Shown here: positions 61,280 to 64,000 of the stretch, one piece after another
Layout of the letters: each line of letters opens with the position of its first letter
Position numbering within the stretch: the stretch's first letter is position 1
Origin: Lachnospiraceae bacterium AC2012
GTDB lineage: Bacteria > Bacillota > Clostridia > Lachnospirales > Lachnospiraceae
Reading direction: 5' to 3'
Assembly (NCBI GenBank): GCA_000702525.1
Contig: JNIN01000001.1
Location: forward strand, 248,001-312,000
Length of the DNA: 64,000 bases
Translations under genes and position numbers: made by a program
Notes under the pieces: generated by a model
Databases searched by the model: none
What the model was told of the DNA's origin: nothing
The model's input: the letters and a program-made list of their open reading frames with translations, nothing else

Positions 61280-63469
61280 ATGAATCAGCAGGAAAATGAT
61301 TTTGTATTTGGTCTGGATATTGGAACTAGAAATGTAGTCGGTACCGTCGGACGTTTGCAGGAAGATGGATTTCATGTTGTTGCACAATGCACGAGAGAGC
61401 ATGAAACCCGTGCGATGATCGATGGTCAGATTCATAACATTTCCAGAGTTGGTAAGGTTGTGCAGGAAGTGAAAGAATGTCTGGAAGCGCAGGTGGAAAT
61501 GCCACTGAAGAATGTGTGTATCGCTGCCGCTGGACGAGTTCTTCGTACCGTTACAACCAGGGTAAAATATGAGTTTCCAGAGGAAACGGTAGTTTCGGGA
61601 GAGGATTTACATACGTTGAATCTTCTCGGTGTAGACAAGGCACAGCAGGAACTGAAAGAGGAAGACGAGGAGAATAAGAAATATAAATTCTTCTGCGTAG
61701 GCTATTCTGTGATGCATTATTATCTGAATGGCGACCTCTTTACAAGTTTGGAAGGCCATAAGGCCGATTTTATTGAAGAAGATATTATCGTTACTTTCCT
61801 TCCGGAAGATGTTGTAGACGGACTTTATTCTGCTGTTGAGCAGGCTGGTCTGCAAGTTGCCAATCTGACATTGGAGCCAATTGCGGCAATTAATGTTGCG
61901 ATTCCACAGAATTTTAGAATGTTGAATATCGCGCTGATTGATGTGGGAGCTGGTACATCGGATATCTGTATCACAAAAGAGGGCAGTATCGCTGCTTATG
62001 GCATGATTCCTTATGCCGGTGATGAATTGACGGAAGTGATTGTGCAGGAATATCTGGTTGATTTTGCGACGGCAGAACAGATTAAGAAGGACTCCACAGA
62101 GAAGAAGGAGATTGTATTTGAGGATATCATGGGTATCTCTCATACAATTCCTGCAGAGCAGGTTTGGAAATTGACAGAACCGGTTCGAAATAAGATTACG
62201 AAGGCGGTTGCTGAGAAGATTAAGGAACTGAATGGAGATGTTTCGGTTGCTGCAGCATTTGTTGTTGGCGGCGGTGGAAAGATCAAGGGATTCTGTGAGT
62301 CTCTGGCAAAAGATCTTGGAATCGTGGAAGAACGTGTGGCTCTTCGTGGCGAAGAAGTTATGAAGGATGTCACATTCGAACAGGGCGATATCAAGAAGGA
62401 TCCGCTTCTCGTTACACCAATTGGTATCTGCTTGAATTATTATGAGCAGAAGAATAATTTCATTGTGATTCATTTCAATGATGAGATGATGAAATTATAT
62501 GACAATGGTCACCTTACCGTTGTGGATGCAGCGCTTCAGGCTGGTTATTCGACGGAAGAGCTCTTCCCAAGACGAGGCAAGGATATCCATTTCACAGTCA
62601 ATGGCACGCATCGTATGATCCGTGGTGAGCAGGGAGAGTCTGCGATTGTGAGAATGAATGACGAAGTGGTCGGCATGAATACACCGCTGCTTTCGAATTG
62701 TCGTATTGAAATTCAGGCATCTACAGCCGGCGGACGTGCGGTACGTACGATTGAATCGCTGGATGAATATACAAGCGATACCGTAACATTTATTGTGAAT
62801 CGACACTATGTTACCTGTCCAAAATTTGTGGAGGTCAATGGAAGCTTAGAACCTGGAAGCTATGAAATCCAGGAGAATGATGCGATTGAGACCAGAAATT
62901 ATTATACCCTGGGACAGCTCCGCGAATTTATGGATGTGGAACTTGATCCGGACGGAGAGATCATGGTGAATAATCGTCCGGCATCGATGGAGACGCTTGT
63001 GTATGAGAATTTCAATATTGAATGGACAACCATCGGTTATGCAGATATGGATGCTACTTATAAGAAGGTAGAAGAAAGTCCAATCGCTGTGGCAGAGAAG
63101 GAAGCCTTTGAGCAGCAGTTTAAGGATCTGCAGGATGCAGAAGATATCGTGGAAGTGGACGACGATGCAGACGATGTATCTGCCGAAATTAACCAGGAAG
63201 AAACGGTTTCTGAGGATGCAGAAGAGACAACAGTGGTGGAGGATGTGAAGAATCCTCAGGACGGAATTGACATTAAAATTAATGGCGAGAATTTTAAGCT
63301 TCAAAATAAAGAGAAATATATATTTGTAGATATCTTCAATGTGATTGATTTCGATATCAATGCGGGTGGAGGCCGTAGAGTGGTTACGAATCTGAACGGA
63401 CAGAAATGCGGTTATTCCTCTGAATTGAATGATGGAGATCAGATTGAAATCTACTGGAAAGAGAGCTAA
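61280..63469 (+). CDS. large FtsA-like actin-fold protein with C-terminal beta-grasp domain
   Basis: 729 residues. The first ~390 have the FtsA/PilM actin-type ATPase fold: LDIGTRNVVGTVG (phosphate 1), a shuttle-domain-like region near 70-190, IDVGAGTSDICI (phosphate 2) and AFVVGGGGKIKGF (adenosine). Residues ~390-600 hold extra beta-rich domains, then a very acidic linker (DDDADD, EEE; ~610-655), and a terminal domain ending GQKCGYSSELNDGDQIEIYW that looks like a ubiquitin-like beta-grasp. Common in Clostridia but poorly studied. No ftsA is present in the dcw cluster here, so a division or envelope role is possible. It lacks an obvious amphipathic FtsA membrane tail. TAATG overlap with the next gene. 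Confidence 0.8.
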   Translation: MNQQENDFVFGLDIGTRNVVGTVGRLQEDGFHVVAQCTREHETRAMIDGQIHNISRVGKVVQEVKECLEAQVEMPLKNVCIAAAGRVLRTVTTRVKYEFPEETVVSGEDLHTLNLLGVDKAQQELKEEDEENKKYKFFCVGYSVMHYYLNGDLFTSLEGHKADFIEEDIIVTFLPEDVVDGLYSAVEQAGLQVANLTLEPIAAINVAIPQNFRMLNIALIDVGAGTSDICITKEGSIAAYGMIPYAGDELTEVIVQEYLVDFATAEQIKKDSTEKKEIVFEDIMGISHTIPAEQVWKLTEPVRNKITKAVAEKIKELNGDVSVAAAFVVGGGGKIKGFCESLAKDLGIVEERVALRGEEVMKDVTFEQGDIKKDPLLVTPIGICLNYYEQKNNFIVIHFNDEMMKLYDNGHLTVVDAALQAGYSTEELFPRRGKDIHFTVNGTHRMIRGEQGESAIVRMNDEVVGMNTPLLSNCRIEIQASTAGGRAVRTIESLDEYTSDTVTFIVNRHYVTCPKFVEVNGSLEPGSYEIQENDAIETRNYYTLGQLREFMDVELDPDGEIMVNNRPASMETLVYENFNIEWTTIGYADMDATYKKVEESPIAVAEKEAFEQQFKDLQDAEDIVEVDDDADDVSAEINQEETVSEDAEETTVVEDVKNPQDGIDIKINGENFKLQNKEKYIFVDIFNVIDFDINAGGGRRVVTNLNGQKCGYSSELNDGDQIEIYWKES

Positions 63470-64000
63470 TGGAATTTTTTAGTATTGCATCCGGCAGCAG
63501 TGGAAATTGTATCTGCGTGGGTTCGGATGAAACGCATGTAATGATTGATGCTGGTATCAGTGGAAAACGAATAGAAGCTGGCATGAATGCATATGATTTG
63601 ACAACGAAAGATATGCAGGGCGTTCTGATTACACATGAACATAGTGATCATATCAGTGGTCTTGGCGTTATCGCCCGGAAATATGGAATTCCTATCTATG
63701 CAACAGAGGGAACCATACAAGGAATTTTAAGCACGAAATCGGTTGGTAAGATTGATCCGTCGCTGTTCCATCCGATTGTGCCGGATGAAGCCTTTCAAAT
63801 CGGAGATTTAGAGATTCATCCGATTCATATTAGTCATGATGCTGCAGATCCAGTGGCTTATGTTGTGAAGAACAACGAGCATAAGATTGGTGTATTAACG
63901 GATCTTGGAATCTATGATGACTATATTATCGATAAGATGAGTGGGTTAGATGCGATGCTTCTCGAGGCAAATCACGATGTGAATATGCTTCAGGTGGGAA
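63469..64000 (+). CDS. walJ: WalJ/YycJ-type metallo-beta-lactamase-fold hydrolase (3' end missing)
   Basis: The frame starts at ATG 63469, overlapping the stop of the FtsA-like gene (TAATG), and is open to the window end. The 177 visible residues begin MEFFSIASGSSGNC and carry the metal motif HEHSDH (THEHSDHISGL), then HISHDAADPVAY and LTDLG. This matches the YycJ/WalJ branch of MBL-fold proteins, with roles in DNA replication/repair or wall homeostasis in Bacillus. About 90 residues are expected beyond the window. In this genome it is not seen with walRK. Confidence 0.88.
   Translation, partial: MEFFSIASGSSGNCICVGSDETHVMIDAGISGKRIEAGMNAYDLTTKDMQGVLITHEHSDHISGLGVIARKYGIPIYATEGTIQGILSTKSVGKIDPSLFHPIVPDEAFQIGDLEIHPIHISHDAADPVAYVVKNNEHKIGVLTDLGIYDDYIIDKMSGLDAMLLEANHDVNMLQVG

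Noticed and set aside
61607-62473. 288-residue minus-strand frame opposite the FtsA-like gene
   Set aside because: His/Asn/Ile/Leu-rich antisense shadow of a clear conserved coding gene; no start context.

Overview
The window is ordinary chromosomal DNA of an anaerobic, low-to-moderate GC Firmicute, most likely Clostridia, family Lachnospiraceae. The evidence is the dxs-tlyA-nadK-argR-recN order, a Firmicutes-type dcw cluster, a DUF5688 protein, a GGGtGRT protein pair, lachnospiral GH3 enzymes, a T-box leader, frequent AGGAGG ribosome sites and several TTG/GTG starts. Species assignment is not possible by eye. No phage, insertion sequence, CRISPR array or rRNA operon was seen.

Layout. (1) 1-5599: dxs (5' end cut by the window), tlyA, nadK, argR, recN. 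(2) 5600-9380: a DUF975 membrane protein; a degenerate GGDEF membrane protein divergent from an OhrR-type regulator with a visible operator; DUF5688; tRNA-Thr(CGT). (3) 9380-19257: small membrane protein, queH, argH, asd, a degraded AAA/DUF234 protein, topB, a left-handed beta-helix acyltransferase, and a highly expressed-looking NifU-like/GGGtGRT pair. (4) 19440-27697: mscL with a C-terminal zinc ribbon, an Sfp-type transferase, ilvN-ilvC, a LysR regulator divergent from leuCD, an AP2/HNH-like protein, thrC. (5) 27777-31730: an MshEN-like/CheX-like protein with a CheY-like partner, a small membrane protein, gltA, a 6S-like RNA and a Phe T-box leader. (6) 31785-37728: pheST, queA, a PilZ protein, lgt. 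(7) 37927-46246: two GH3 glycosidases, one circularly permuted and membrane anchored, flanking a LytTR/GHKL two-component system and a GtrA-like protein. (8) 46440-56106: the dcw cluster mraZ-rsmH-ftsL-ftsI-mraY-murD-ftsW-ftsQ-ftsZ, with arrays of MraZ-type boxes around its promoter. (9) 56200-64000: pepP-type peptidase, polA, coaE, a large FtsA-like protein with a beta-grasp tail, and a WalJ-type hydrolase cut by the window end.

How it fits together. Most genes are housekeeping: isoprenoid precursor, NAD(P), amino acid (Arg, Ile/Val/Leu, Thr/Met/Lys via asd, Glu via citrate synthase), queuosine, DNA repair and cell division. A signalling layer (degenerate GGDEF, MshEN-like repeats, PilZ) suggests that cyclic di-GMP is used. 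The least understood parts are the NifU-like/GGGtGRT pair, the permuted GH3 locus, the FtsA-like protein (the dcw cluster here has no ftsA or murG), the AP2/HNH-like gene, and purine-only tracts upstream of argR, argH, asd, leuC and gltA. I found no clear undescribed defence or mobile system.
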